From Gammaproteobacteria bacterium (lineage in GTDB: Bacteria > Pseudomonadota > Gammaproteobacteria > Pseudomonadales > Cellvibrionaceae): a stretch of 64,000 bases of DNA. A program made the translations under genes and the position numbers. The notes below the pieces were generated by a model. It made no database searches. It saw only the letters and a program-made list of their open reading frames with translations, and was not told the DNA's origin. Shown in pieces: positions 1 through 9,034 of this stretch. Location of the stretch: contig SEBV01000005.1 in NCBI GenBank assembly GCA_004172865.1, positions 156,116 to 220,115 of the forward strand, given 5' to 3'. Each line of letters begins with the position of its first letter. Position 1 is the first letter of the stretch.

Positions 1-1
1 T

Positions 2-1327
2 GGCGGTGATCTGGACTATTATTTTGTAGCCGTGTGGGATCAGGAAAAAAATGCGATTAAAACCGAAGCAGAATTTAAAGCTTATCTAGATCGCGAAATA
101 GAAAAGCTTACTAAAGCCCCGCGTGTAAAAATTGAATCTTCGTTAAGCGCCGCAGCAAAAGCAAAACCTGTTGATGCCGAATCTGCATTAGCCTGGAGTA
201 AAGGTTTAGCGGATTCCGAATTAGCGCGCAAAACACTGAACTATCATTCAAATGGTTGGGATGAATATCGCAAACGTGCCACCAACTTTGAATACGATGT
301 CGTGGGAATGCAAATTAATGCGTTACAAGAACTCAATAAAATTGCGCCCGACTCACGCTATACCGATGCGCTCTTTAGCGTGCCAGGTAGCTATATTACA
401 CCGGAAGGAAAAATTAACGGATACAATCCCGATTTGTTCAGCATAGATCGCACTAAACCGGGTGAGATGATTATTCTGTTAGAGCAACGCACTAAAGAGA
501 AAAAATATCGCATAGCTGCTGATTTTTTGCGTGCAAATTTAAAACGCCATCCACGCACATCTGAAGGTGCTTTTTGGCATCGCATTACTTACCCAAACCA
601 ATTGTGGTTAGACGGTGTCTATATGGGCATTCCGTTCCTAACGCAATATGCAGCCGCTTACGAAACCGGCGCAACGCAGCACAAAAGTTTTGAAGAAGCC
701 GTGCATGAATTTGTTATCGCGCGCGATCATTTACGCGAACCCAAAACCGGGCTTTATTTCCACGCGTGGGATGAATCGAAAAAAGCGGAGTGGGCTGATA
801 AAACCAATGGTCGCGCTCCGCAATATTGGTCTCGCGGAATGGGTTGGTACGCCATGGCGCTGGTGGATGTTTTAGATTATTTGCCAGCAAGCGAAACAAA
901 ATTGCGTAAAACCTTAATTGATATTGCCAACGAAATTGCACCGGATGTTTTACGTTATCAAGATGCAGCCACCGGAACCTGGTGGCAAATTACAGATCGC
1001 CCCGGTGATATTGGCAATTATCGTGAATCAACAGCGAGCGCTATGTTTACTTACTTTTTAGCGAAGGCGGTTAACAAAGGTTATCTACCAGATTCTTACC
1101 GCGCCGCAACACTTAAAAGTTATCAGGGATTAATCAATGAATTTGCAAGCGTTCATGCGGACGGAAGAATTAGCATGAATGGTCAATGTCTGGTTGCGGG
1201 CTTAGGTTTTGGCCGCGACGGTAGTTATGATTACTACATGACCGAACCTATTACCTCCAATGATGCCAAAGGCAACACGCCTTTTATTCTGGCCGGGCTG
1301 GAAGTTTACAAATTATTAAAAAAATAA
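2..1327 (+). CDS. GH105 unsaturated rhamnogalacturonyl hydrolase, 5'-truncated, with upstream DUF4861-like tail
   Basis: The reading frame is open to the left edge, so the gene begins outside the window; the GTG at 32 is probably not the start. About 441 codons are visible. Residues from about 55 on match family GH105 (YteR-like), which removes the unsaturated galacturonate left at the end of oligosaccharides by pectate or rhamnogalacturonan lyases. The motif WLDGVYMG carries the expected catalytic Asp (D204 of the visible part), and the helical-barrel Trp-rich segments (YWSRGMGWYAMAL) are present. The first ~45 residues (LDYYFVAVWDQ onward) resemble the C-terminal end of DUF4861 proteins, which suggests a fusion. 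That family name is from memory and is inference. It sits 52 bp upstream of kduI, which consumes the product pathway sugars. Confidence 0.85.
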   Translation, partial: GGDLDYYFVAVWDQEKNAIKTEAEFKAYLDREIEKLTKAPRVKIESSLSAAAKAKPVDAESALAWSKGLADSELARKTLNYHSNGWDEYRKRATNFEYDVVGMQINALQELNKIAPDSRYTDALFSVPGSYITPEGKINGYNPDLFSIDRTKPGEMIILLEQRTKEKKYRIAADFLRANLKRHPRTSEGAFWHRITYPNQLWLDGVYMGIPFLTQYAAAYETGATQHKSFEEAVHEFVIARDHLREPKTGLYFHAWDESKKAEWADKTNGRAPQYWSRGMGWYAMALVDVLDYLPASETKLRKTLIDIANEIAPDVLRYQDAATGTWWQITDRPGDIGNYRESTASAMFTYFLAKAVNKGYLPDSYRAATLKSYQGLINEFASVHADGRISMNGQCLVAGLGFGRDGSYDYYMTEPITSNDAKGNTPFILAGLEVYKLLKK

Positions 1328-1379
1328 TTGTTCGTTAGTTAATAACCCACAATTACATTTATCAAAAAGGTTTACTGAA

Positions 1380-2219
1380 ATGAGAAAAATTGAAGAACGT
1401 TTTGCCGTCCATGTCGACGACTTTAAACATTACGATACGCAAAAATTACGCAAACATTTTTTAATTGAAAATGTATTTGCACCGGATGAAGTATTATTTA
1501 CCTACACTCATTATGAACGCCTTATGGTTGGCGGCGTCATGCCGGTGAATACCGCAGTTAAATTGGAATCTATTGATCAATTAAAATCGGATTACTTTTT
1601 ACATCGCCGTGAACTTGGCGCTATTAATATTGGTGGTAATGGCAAGGTTCTGGTTGACGGCGAGGAATACGCTATCAACACCAAAGAAGCGATTTATATT
1701 GGGCGCGGCGTAAAAGAAGTTTCTTTTAGCAGTGACGACAGCACAAATCCTGCAAAATTTTATTTGAATTCAACACCAGCTCACTGCGCTTATCCCACTA
1801 AAAAAGTGAACAAGGAAAATAGCAAAGTCTTGCACATGGGCGCAGGCGATACCTGCAACGAGCGCGACATTTATCAACTGATGATTAGTACTGTTCTCGA
1901 TACCTGCCAATTGCAAATGGGAATGACTGAATTAAATCCCGGCAGCATTTGGAACACTATGCCGATGCATACGCACAGTCGCCGTATGGAGGCATATTTT
2001 TATTTTAATATTCCAGACACTCATGCTGTGTGCCACTTTATGGGCCCCGCTGAAGAGACACGTCATATTTGGGTTGGCAATGAACAAGCTGTTGTATCAC
2101 CACCATGGTCAATGCATTCCGGTGTAGGCACTGCGAACTACACATTTATTTGGGGTATGGCTGGTGAGAACCTTGATTACACCGATATGGATTTTCACAA
2201 GCCAAGTGAGATTAGATAA
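1380..2219 (+). CDS. kduI: 5-dehydro-4-deoxy-D-glucuronate isomerase
   Basis: This 279-residue protein has the full length of KduI, the cupin-fold isomerase that converts 4-deoxy-L-threo-5-hexosulose uronate to 2,5-diketo-3-deoxygluconate in pectin breakdown. The zinc ligands are visible as H197, H199 and E204 in MPMHTHSRRMEAY and H246 in WSMHSG, one residue offset from the E. coli numbering. The ATG is preceded by an AAGG Shine-Dalgarno sequence. The stop codon lies 2 bp before the kduD start, so the two genes are almost certainly co-transcribed and translationally coupled, probably together with the GH105 gene upstream. Confidence 0.96.
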   Translation: MRKIEERFAVHVDDFKHYDTQKLRKHFLIENVFAPDEVLFTYTHYERLMVGGVMPVNTAVKLESIDQLKSDYFLHRRELGAINIGGNGKVLVDGEEYAINTKEAIYIGRGVKEVSFSSDDSTNPAKFYLNSTPAHCAYPTKKVNKENSKVLHMGAGDTCNERDIYQLMISTVLDTCQLQMGMTELNPGSIWNTMPMHTHSRRMEAYFYFNIPDTHAVCHFMGPAEETRHIWVGNEQAVVSPPWSMHSGVGTANYTFIWGMAGENLDYTDMDFHKPSEIR

Positions 2220-2221
2220 CC

Positions 2222-3016
2222 ATGACTCATCCACTATTTGATTTAACCGGAAAAGTTGCGGTGGTAACAGGCGCAACTCACGGCCTGGGTATGGCAATGG
2301 CATCTGGTCTTGCGAGTGCGGGTGCAACATTAATTATTAATGGCAATTCATCGCAAGAAAAAATTGATAACGCTGTTAACACTTATCGCGAACGCGGCTT
2401 TAAAGCGTTTGGTTACAAATTTAATGTGACTGATGAAGAGCAAGTTATTGCTGCTGTCGATCAAATTGAAAAAGATCACGGCGCAATTGATATTTTAATT
2501 AACAACGCCGGCATCATTAAGCGCACTCCATTACTGGAAATGTCGCTGGCTGACTTTGAAGAAGTTATTAAAATTGATTTAACTGGTGTGTTCACAATGA
2601 CCCGCCCGGTTGCGCGCAAAATGGTTGAGCGTCGCCGCGGAAAAATTATCAATATTTGTTCGATGATGAGTGAGCTGGGCCGTAATTCTGTTGGTGCATA
2701 CGCTGCTGCAAAAGGTGGCTTAAAAATGCTAACAAAAAATATGGCAACTGAATGGGCAAAATATAATGTGCAAGTGAATGGCATTGGCCCCGGTTATTTT
2801 GCCACGGCGCAAACCGAGCCAATTCGTGTTGATGGTAATCCTTTTAATGATTTTATTATCAGCCGCACGCCCGCAGGCAAATGGGGTGATCCAGATGATT
2901 TGCAAGGTGCGACAATTTTTCTTTCATCCAAGGCCAGCGATTTTGTAACCGGGCAAATTGTTTATGTGGATGGCGGAATTCTCGCAACCATTGGCAAACC
3001 CAGTAACGAACTCTAA
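2222..3016 (+). CDS. kduD: 2-dehydro-3-deoxy-D-gluconate 5-dehydrogenase
   Basis: A 264-residue classical short-chain dehydrogenase. The cofactor motif TGATHGLG is at residues 16-23, NNAG follows near residue 95, and the catalytic Tyr160 and Lys164 are in YAAAK. Directly after kduI it is expected to be KduD, reducing 2,5-diketo-3-deoxygluconate to 2-keto-3-deoxygluconate in the cytoplasm. The kinase and aldolase (kdgK, kdgA) that would finish the pathway are not in this window. The C-terminus (VYVDGGILATIGKP) is typical of KduD. SDR paralogues are easily confused, but the kduI coupling makes the assignment firm. Confidence 0.95.
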   Translation: MTHPLFDLTGKVAVVTGATHGLGMAMASGLASAGATLIINGNSSQEKIDNAVNTYRERGFKAFGYKFNVTDEEQVIAAVDQIEKDHGAIDILINNAGIIKRTPLLEMSLADFEEVIKIDLTGVFTMTRPVARKMVERRRGKIINICSMMSELGRNSVGAYAAAKGGLKMLTKNMATEWAKYNVQVNGIGPGYFATAQTEPIRVDGNPFNDFIISRTPAGKWGDPDDLQGATIFLSSKASDFVTGQIVYVDGGILATIGKPSNEL

Positions 3017-3130
3017 GAATTTTATTACACCGCATAATCCGCACAAGAGTTTCGCTAACCAAAGTTACTGGCGCTAGCGTGATTCTTGTGCTGGAATTAG
3101 GTCACTCTACATTGAATTACGAGTGTACCT

Positions 3131-3565
3131 ATGACGCAGCCTGAAGAACCCAAAGATATTCCCTCTCAAGAAACACAATTTCAAACTACCAAACCTCACG
3201 GCACTTTGACCTTACAAACGCTCTCCATGCCTGCAGACACAAATCCGCAAGGCGATATTTTCGGTGGCTGGTTGTTATCACAAATGGATATTGCTGGTGC
3301 AATTATGGCACTCGAAATTGCGCAGGGCCGTGTGACAACTGTGGCTGTGAGCGGTATGAAATTTTTAAACCCAGTTCCCGTTGGTTCATTAGTCAGCTGC
3401 TATTCCGTGCTGCGTGCCATCGGGCATACATCCATCCGCATTGGTATTGAAGTGTGGATTAAAGACTTTAAAACTCATCAAGTCCTTAAAGTTACTGAAG
3501 GCGAATTTGTTTATGTCGCCATTGATGCGAACGGCAATAAGCGGCCTGTCAATGCGCTCATCTAA
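3131..3565 (+). CDS. acyl-CoA thioesterase, YciA-type hotdog
   Basis: A 144-residue single hotdog-domain protein. The segment MPADTNPQGDIFGGWLLSQMD is the conserved helix region of YciA/BACH-type thioesterases, with the catalytic Asp in the NPQGDIFGGW motif. The family hydrolyses a broad range of acyl-CoA esters in the cytoplasm. It stands alone, 114 bp after kduD, with no visible link to the pectin genes. A roughly 20-residue polar N-terminal extension precedes the hotdog fold. Confidence 0.88.
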   Translation: MTQPEEPKDIPSQETQFQTTKPHGTLTLQTLSMPADTNPQGDIFGGWLLSQMDIAGAIMALEIAQGRVTTVAVSGMKFLNPVPVGSLVSCYSVLRAIGHTSIRIGIEVWIKDFKTHQVLKVTEGEFVYVAIDANGNKRPVNALI

Positions 3566-3868
3566 ACTTTATTGTGAAAACGAGTCGGTCTGATCGACAA
3601 AAATAACAACAGGGATTTAGATAGGTTCGCACCAAAAATTCGATCTGTTATTAAAAGCAAAATCACTCATCCAATATCTAACCAGACTAACTCCTTGTAA
3701 TCAAACAAGTTTCTTAAATTTATTTTTAAAATATCAAACTTTTAAAATTCTTCTAAATACCCTTCCGTAAATACGCTGGCTGCAAATAAAAATAAATACT
3801 GTTAAGGTCAGCCACATCATTTTGATCGTTATATTTTTTGACGCATAAACATATTTTTGGAGGAACAC
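3566..3868. other. intergenic, 303 bp, AT-rich
   Basis: I see no gene or clear terminator here. A GGAGGA Shine-Dalgarno sequence at 3859-3864 decides the start of the following cytochrome gene. Confidence 0.5.
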
Positions 3869-4426
3869 ATGCTGAAAGACTCTCGCGCTGGCTACGGCTT
3901 GATGACGATAATTTTTCATTGGGTGTGCGCTCCCTTAATTATTTTTTTATTTGGTTTAGGCGTTTATATGCGTGGACTGGATTACTACTCGCCCTGGTAT
4001 CACCGCGGTCCAGAAATTCATATCGCGATTGGATTATTGGTTTTTGTATTGATGTTATTACGATTAGTGTGGCGCTCGCGCAGTGCCTCGCCAGATGATA
4101 TCCCTACGATTAGTAAAAGCAATCTTCTCGCTGCCACTGCCGTAAAAATGGCACTTTATGCGTTTGTATTTGTCATTTGTATTAGCGGATATTTTATAAC
4201 GACTGCTGAAGGCAGTGCCGCAAGCTTTTTTGGCATCATAAATATTCCGGCAACACTTCAACTCTCAGCAGACAATATTGATCGCGCCGGATTTATTCAC
4301 AAATACCTTGCGTGGAGTTTAATAGGTTTAGTCGTACTTCATGCGGCTGCAGCAATTTTTCATCATTTTATAAAACGCGATAAAACTTTAGTCAGAATGT
4401 TAAAGCCCGTACAGAAAACAGATTGA
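3869..4426 (+). CDS. cytochrome b561 family protein
   Basis: A 185-residue inner-membrane protein with four predicted helices. Helix-embedded histidines (FHW near residue 17, the HIAIG region, and LVVLHAAAAIFHH near the end) are the usual b-haem ligands of the bacterial CybB/b561 family, which shuttles electrons between the quinone pool and periplasmic acceptors. I start it at the ATG at 3869, ten bases after the GGAGGA motif, rather than at the TTG at 3857. A YceI-family gene follows 68 bp downstream. Cytochrome b561 and YceI genes are often paired, which suggests a shared role in periplasmic or isoprenoid-quinone physiology. Confidence 0.9.
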   Translation: MLKDSRAGYGLMTIIFHWVCAPLIIFLFGLGVYMRGLDYYSPWYHRGPEIHIAIGLLVFVLMLLRLVWRSRSASPDDIPTISKSNLLAATAVKMALYAFVFVICISGYFITTAEGSAASFFGIINIPATLQLSADNIDRAGFIHKYLAWSLIGLVVLHAAAAIFHHFIKRDKTLVRMLKPVQKTD

Positions 4427-4494
4427 AGTTAACTCAAAGTTTCATTAAGTACTCAATTTTTAAACACGATATTTTAAACCACTAGGAGATAACT

Positions 4495-5079
4495 ATGTTT
4501 GCAAAAAAACAACTCGCCGCTCTCGCACTATCCAGCGCAAGTTTATTCGCACTGCCAGCTTTAGCTGATAACTACACTATAGATACGAAAGACGCGCATG
4601 CTTCGATTAATTTTTCAATTAAGCATTTAGGTTATAGTGTATTAACCGGCCGCTTCGACAGTTTTTCTGGCGATTTTTCTTACGATCCTGCCAAACCGGA
4701 AGCAAGCACTGTTAATGTGACTATTGATACTAATAGTGTTAACTCGAACCATGCGGAGCGCGATAAGCATTTACGTAGTGAAGATTTTTTGAATGTTAAA
4801 AAATTCCCCAGCGCCACTTTTGTCAGCAAAAAAATTGTGCTTGGCAGTGACAAAAAGGAGTTTGATATTGTCGGTGACTTAACACTAAACGGTGTAACTA
4901 AAAGCGTTACCATTGACGTAGAAAAAATTGGTGAAGGTAAAGACCCATGGGGTGGCTACCGCGCGGGATTTAAAGGTGAAACAGAAATTAAATTGAAAGA
5001 CTTCAATGTTAAAATGGACTTAGGTCCAGCATCTCAGGTTGTTAAATTACAATTAAACGTTGAAGGTATTAAAAAGTAA
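4495..5079 (+). CDS. YceI-family periplasmic lipid-binding protein
   Basis: A 194-residue exported protein. A Sec signal peptide ends near ALADN at residue 24-25. The mature part is the YceI lipocalin-like beta-barrel ([16 protein letters not shown] at the start, [16 protein letters not shown] in the middle), a fold known to bind polyprenyl or amide lipids. The start has an AGGAG Shine-Dalgarno sequence. It follows the b561 gene and ends just before a strong terminator hairpin. Confidence 0.93.
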   Translation: MFAKKQLAALALSSASLFALPALADNYTIDTKDAHASINFSIKHLGYSVLTGRFDSFSGDFSYDPAKPEASTVNVTIDTNSVNSNHAERDKHLRSEDFLNVKKFPSATFVSKKIVLGSDKKEFDIVGDLTLNGVTKSVTIDVEKIGEGKDPWGGYRAGFKGETEIKLKDFNVKMDLGPASQVVKLQLNVEGIKK

Positions 5080-5093
5080 TTTTCCACTGTATA

Positions 5094-5132
5094 AAAAATC
5101 CCGGTCACTTTTTATAAATGATCGGGATTTTT
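5094..5132. terminator. bidirectional rho-independent terminator
   Basis: A stem of AAAAATCCCGGTCA against TGATCGGGATTTTT with an 11-base loop. It has T runs in both directions, so it can serve both yceI (+) and the epimerase gene (-). Confidence 0.85.
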
Positions 5133-5159
5133 CATTTCACATTACATAAATAATATTGA

Positions 5160-6239
5160 TTAAATTTTCACAGAAAACTTGTAACTCATCAATGAAGTGT
5201 ATTCTTCGCCGGGTCGCAAAATGGTGTTGGGAAAATGCGGCTGATTAGGCGAGTCAGGAAAATGTTGTGGCTCCAAACAAAAGCCACTGCGACGCGTGTA
5301 GTTCCAGCCTTTTCCGGTTAAGGAACCATCCAGAAAATTACCGCTATAAAATTGCACGCCCGGCTCCTGAGTAAATACTTCCAACACGCGGCCAGAATTA
5401 GATTCAAGCACGCGCGCCGCTAAACTCAATTCTTTTTCGTGAGTTTTGTTCAATACAAAATTGTGGTCGTAGCCATTTCCATTTCGTATTTGCTCGTCGT
5501 CGGCGTTGATGTTCTCACCGATTAAACGCGGTGAGCGAAAATCAAATGGAGTATTTTCAACCAGAGGTAACTCTCCGGTCGGAATTGCAGCGGGATCAAC
5601 TGCCGTAAAGCGATCTGCGTTAATCGTTATTTCGTGGCTTAAAATATCGCCCTTACCCGCCAAATTAAAATAAGCGTGTTGCGTCAAATTGATCGGCGTC
5701 GCTTTATCAGTAATTGCGTGATACTTCACCAGCAATTCATTGTTATTGGTCAGCTCGTACACCACGGTAGTATTTAAATTTCCGGGATAACCCTGATCGC
5801 CATCAACACTTAAATAAGTAAGCGTAATGCCAACGGAATAATCTGTTTCAAATGTGCTTGCATCCCATACGACTTTATCAAAACCAACAAAACCACCGTG
5901 CAAATGATTAGCGCCGTTGTTGGTGTCTAGTTGGTAAGTTGTACCATCAAGCGTAAATTTTCCGTGGCCGACGCGATTGCCAAAACGGCCAATCAGCGCG
6001 CCGAAATAAGGAGCATCTTTGTAGTAAGGTTCGACGTGATCGAAACCAAGATTGATATCGGCAAACACGCCGTTTTTGTCTGGTGCGTGAATTTCAGTGA
6101 TAACGCCACCGAAATTGGTGATTTTAACAATCAAGCCGTTTTCATTTGTGAGCGTAAATAATTCTACCGGGCTACCGCTAGATGATTGACCAAAGCTTGC
6201 CTGTGAAACGCTTAATTTCGCGTTAGTGTCGTGCGCCAT
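5160..6239 (-). CDS. galM: aldose 1-epimerase (galactose mutarotase)
   Basis: A 359-residue cytoplasmic protein of the GalM family, which interconverts alpha and beta anomers of free aldoses. Characteristic segments are NRVGHGKFTLDG, NHLHGGFVGFDK (conserved His), LTQHAYFNLAG (catalytic acid His) and CLEPQHFPDSPN (catalytic base Glu). There is no signal peptide. It stands alone and faces the yceI terminator. It fits an organism that takes up sugars released by secreted hydrolases; the exact sugar cannot be read from sequence. Confidence 0.93.
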   Translation of the reverse strand: MAHDTNAKLSVSQASFGQSSSGSPVELFTLTNENGLIVKITNFGGVITEIHAPDKNGVFADINLGFDHVEPYYKDAPYFGALIGRFGNRVGHGKFTLDGTTYQLDTNNGANHLHGGFVGFDKVVWDASTFETDYSVGITLTYLSVDGDQGYPGNLNTTVVYELTNNNELLVKYHAITDKATPINLTQHAYFNLAGKGDILSHEITINADRFTAVDPAAIPTGELPLVENTPFDFRSPRLIGENINADDEQIRNGNGYDHNFVLNKTHEKELSLAARVLESNSGRVLEVFTQEPGVQFYSGNFLDGSLTGKGWNYTRRSGFCLEPQHFPDSPNQPHFPNTILRPGEEYTSLMSYKFSVKI

Positions 6240-6358
6240 AATGATTCTCTAATTCTTTTAGACCTGAAGGTCGACTACTGTATTTGAATTATCATCATAC
6301 ATTATGGACGCGAAATCTTCCCTGAAAATGTCGCCAGGATTTTTAGGAGATCAACTCA

Positions 6359-7531
6359 CTAACTTCCATCGCCAAGACTATTTAGCAGCTGGGTGCGTTG
6401 TGCAGCGGTTAAATTCGGCGCAGAACGCGCATAACTTGTTGCTCCGGCGGGGTCTTTCACTTTCATCTCCGCCAAGATTTGCTGAACAGTACTCACGCGT
6501 AAATTCGAGTCGTAGATGCGTTCCGACCAAGCCAACGCCGTTTGGGTTTGGTCCCGAACCATATTCGGCAAAGTTGCTACGCTGTGAACCGCCTGATCAT
6601 AATCTTGATGATTTTCTGCAGACGCCAGCCAATTAGTCGCCGCCGATGGATCGTCCATCAACCACTTTGAAATGGACTGTTGGAGTAACAATTGACGCTG
6701 CGGGCCATTCAACTTGCTCGCAAAATTCGCTGCAGCTTGCGGGTCTACATTTGACCACGACTCGCCCAAGCCAACTAAGGCGCTGGATTGCAATTCGCCC
6801 GGTTGCGCCATTACCCATTGCATGGCGGCTTGGGGTTCGTAGCTCGCCCAGGCACCGGCGACATAGTTCATCAAAGTAGTGCGATCTTCGGTGGAGATAT
6901 TCGCGGATTCCACTAGCTGGCGCGCAGTGTCGTAACCGCCCGCGTGGGTAATTCCCATCAACGCCGACAGATAAACTTCTTGCGTAAGATCAGGGCGAGT
7001 GCCCGCCAAACTTATGGCATAACGCGCTGCAGTCTCGGGATTATTGCGGCCAAATACTTCGAGTAGTTGGTCGTATTGATAAATGTTGTCGGGACGAGTT
7101 GAACCCACCCAATTCCAGGCCGCATCGGGATCTTTTTCACCCCATGCCGCGAGCACCGCTGATACGGCTTGCGCTTGACGGTCACCTTTTAACTGCTGTG
7201 CCTGCGCCATGGCCGCTTGCGGGTCAATCGCCGCTAGCGCTTCCAACAAATGTTGCTGTTCGTCTTGTGTGGCAGCGCTGGGGATCCGGTTTTTATTATC
7301 CGCAAAACGTTTGTTTAACTCGTCCACCGTCTTGCCTTCAAAAGGCGCGGGCGTTTTCACAACGACAGGTGGAAGCGATGCAAGATTGCACGTCTTGCCA
7401 GTTAGCGAGGGTGCCAGGCTAAAACCAGAGTTGGTAATAGGTGCTGCGGAATCAGGCGCTGTCCAACGACCTATGCCAAATGCGGCCAGCAACAATATAG
7501 GAGCGACGCTAATAGTTAGCATTTTTGACAT
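6359..7531 (-). CDS. membrane-anchored protein of ~31-residue helical repeats
   Basis: Unrecognised 390-residue protein. A single N-terminal hydrophobic segment (residues 6-20) suggests a membrane anchor or uncleaved signal. From about residue 95 to the end there are units of about 31 residues built around (D/N/E)PxxA followed by an aromatic or aliphatic helix: prolines fall at 104, 135, 165, 233, 264, 295 and 361, and two degenerate units near 200 and 330 fill the gaps. The pattern suggests an alpha-solenoid for protein binding. I use the ATG at 7531 because the longer ORF start (7573) lies inside the terminator stem of the upstream gene. Function unknown. Confidence 0.75.
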   Translation of the reverse strand: MSKMLTISVAPILLLAAFGIGRWTAPDSAAPITNSGFSLAPSLTGKTCNLASLPPVVVKTPAPFEGKTVDELNKRFADNKNRIPSAATQDEQQHLLEALAAIDPQAAMAQAQQLKGDRQAQAVSAVLAAWGEKDPDAAWNWVGSTRPDNIYQYDQLLEVFGRNNPETAARYAISLAGTRPDLTQEVYLSALMGITHAGGYDTARQLVESANISTEDRTTLMNYVAGAWASYEPQAAMQWVMAQPGELQSSALVGLGESWSNVDPQAAANFASKLNGPQRQLLLQQSISKWLMDDPSAATNWLASAENHQDYDQAVHSVATLPNMVRDQTQTALAWSERIYDSNLRVSTVQQILAEMKVKDPAGATSYARSAPNLTAAQRTQLLNSLGDGS

Positions 7532-7563
7532 GATAAATTCTTCTTCGGCTGGTGAGAGAAAAG

Positions 7564-7593
7564 GCCCCGCCACCTACAGGTAAATGGCGGGGC
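7564..7593 (-). terminator. terminator of the GH5 gene
   Basis: A perfect 9-bp stem, GCCCCGCCA / TGGCGGGGC, read on the minus strand and followed by CCTTTTCTCT. It lies after the GH5 stop and before the repeat-protein start. Confidence 0.7.
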
Positions 7594-7654
7594 GAAATTA
7601 CTTTAAGGCGGGCAATGTACGGGGGCTGAACCCAATGCCTTAAAGCACTCTTGT

Positions 7655-8575
7655 TTACAACTTGTTGTAAACCACCGAGAAGTACGAACTGGTGCTAAAG
7701 CTCGTCGCCGTGGCATTGCTAGCCCATGATGGAGTCACCATATTCATAGATCCACCGTCGCCATTCCACGCCCAACCCAGTACGTTGTAACCTTTGCCTT
7801 TTGCGTAATCGACAATGCCTGACCAATCTGAACTGCCAGATCCGCCGTTGCCGAACTCACCGATCAACACACCGCGGCCTGCAGAGCCCAGGTCGTCCAC
7901 ATCAGATTTTGCCAACCACGCATTTTTGCCTTGGTTCCACGCACCGGGATAAGCATGGATTGAAGGCACTATATAAGTGTCATTGATCTTGGTGCCGTTG
8001 GTGCCTTTGATCGCTGCCGCAGCGGTAGCAGTTTCCTGACCCCAGCCTGGAATATCAATCACAATGCGGCCGCTATATTTGCTGCGAACGCTGCTAATCG
8101 CCGAGTTGTAAGCGCTAGCGTAAGAGTTCGCACTAATGTTATGGCTGCCCCATTCGTTTGAGATGTTCACAAAAATACTGCCCGCAGCGGCCAAATTGTT
8201 GTAATTATTTTTCCACCAGGTTCCTGCTGCTGCCAACTCAGAGGTTGAATCAGAGCCTAAAACAGCAGACTTGTGGTAAGTGGCGATCACCGCATAGCCG
8301 TTGCTTTTAGCTTGGGCGATCCAGGTTTTGCCCTGGGTTTCTTTACCGGGTTCAATTTCAATGCGAACGCTTTTGATGTTGCCTTTGGATTTCATCAAAG
8401 ACCAACCCATGTTCACGTTGCCATTGTTGTAGTACGAAGGTTGCAAGTTGACACCATTGCCAAATTCACCGGCACTGCTGGTGACGGAAACGCCAGCTAG
8501 AACCAAGCCAATTGAAGCTCCAAGCAGCTTTTTCACTAATAGAGTAGCGGTGGTACGTGTTTTATAGTTATTCAT
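7655..8575 (-). CDS. secreted GH5-like glycoside hydrolase (cellulase/mannanase type)
   Basis: A 306-residue exported protein. A long signal peptide (about 35 residues, KK then SIGLVLAGVSVTSSAG) is followed by a single clan-A TIM barrel. The acid/base Glu141 is in NISNEWG and the nucleophile Glu240 in LIGEFGNG, both followed by the expected Trp-rich strand VLGWAWNGDG. There is no carbohydrate-binding module and no serine linker, unlike the modular mannanase at 48.6-50.4 kb. The substrate is probably a beta-1,4-linked plant polysaccharide (mannan or glucan); the subfamily cannot be decided by eye. Likely controlled by a LacI-family repressor through the operators about 190-210 bp upstream. Confidence 0.85.
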   Translation of the reverse strand: MNNYKTRTTATLLVKKLLGASIGLVLAGVSVTSSAGEFGNGVNLQPSYYNNGNVNMGWSLMKSKGNIKSVRIEIEPGKETQGKTWIAQAKSNGYAVIATYHKSAVLGSDSTSELAAAGTWWKNNYNNLAAAGSIFVNISNEWGSHNISANSYASAYNSAISSVRSKYSGRIVIDIPGWGQETATAAAAIKGTNGTKINDTYIVPSIHAYPGAWNQGKNAWLAKSDVDDLGSAGRGVLIGEFGNGGSGSSDWSGIVDYAKGKGYNVLGWAWNGDGGSMNMVTPSWASNATATSFSTSSYFSVVYNKL

Positions 8576-8740
8576 AGATCACACCTGTTATTAGAGATTA
8601 TTGTGGGGAGTTTTCCAGCCAAATAAGCGTTTTGCATACGCTCAATCGATTGCAATCAAGCACCTCTACTGCTTGAAAAAGTACCATCATCGAAAACTCC
8701 TTTTTCGTTTTCACATAAAGCAATCGGTTACTTTCTCATA

Positions 8741-8755
8741 TGTAACCGGTTAACA
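8741..8755. promoter_or_regulatory. LacI-family-like operator, AACCGGTT core
   Basis: TGTAACCGGTTAACA has the palindromic core AACCGGTT with CG centre, as is usual for LacI/GalR repressors. It lies upstream of the GH5 gene. Confidence 0.55.
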
Positions 8756-8760
8756 ATAAT

Positions 8761-8776
8761 ATGTAAACGTTTACAT
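8761..8776. promoter_or_regulatory. 16-bp perfect palindrome, LacI-family-like operator
   Basis: ATGTAAACGTTTACAT is a perfect 16-bp palindrome with the central CG typical of LacI-family operators. It begins 5 bp after the AACCGGTT site, so the two could bind repressor side by side. No LacI gene is visible in the window. Confidence 0.65.
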
Positions 8777-9034
8777 GCTAGTAAGTATTAAATTGTCCGT
8801 CAAATAAATTTAGAATTTACATGGATGTGTTACTTAAGGTTTCCACTTGCAATATGGGATGGAAATAAATGCGATTTTTGGTAGCAGAATTTTTCATCGA
8901 TAAAACTAAACTCGGAAAAATAAACACCGGTCGATTTCATTAGTTGAAAGCGCAAACTAGCTGTAATCTCAAAGACCGCGTTGCATATCAGGCTCCATGC
9001 TGCCTGCCGCGCCCCATTTTTAAGGGCTATCGGC

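Larger units (their letters stand above)
8576..9034. other. divergent intergenic region with LacI-type operators
   Basis: The region lies between the GH5 gene (-) and the methyltransferase gene (+). It holds two palindromic operator candidates (listed separately) and a related half-site CAATCGGTTAC at 8721-8731. No open frame here looks coding. Confidence 0.6.
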
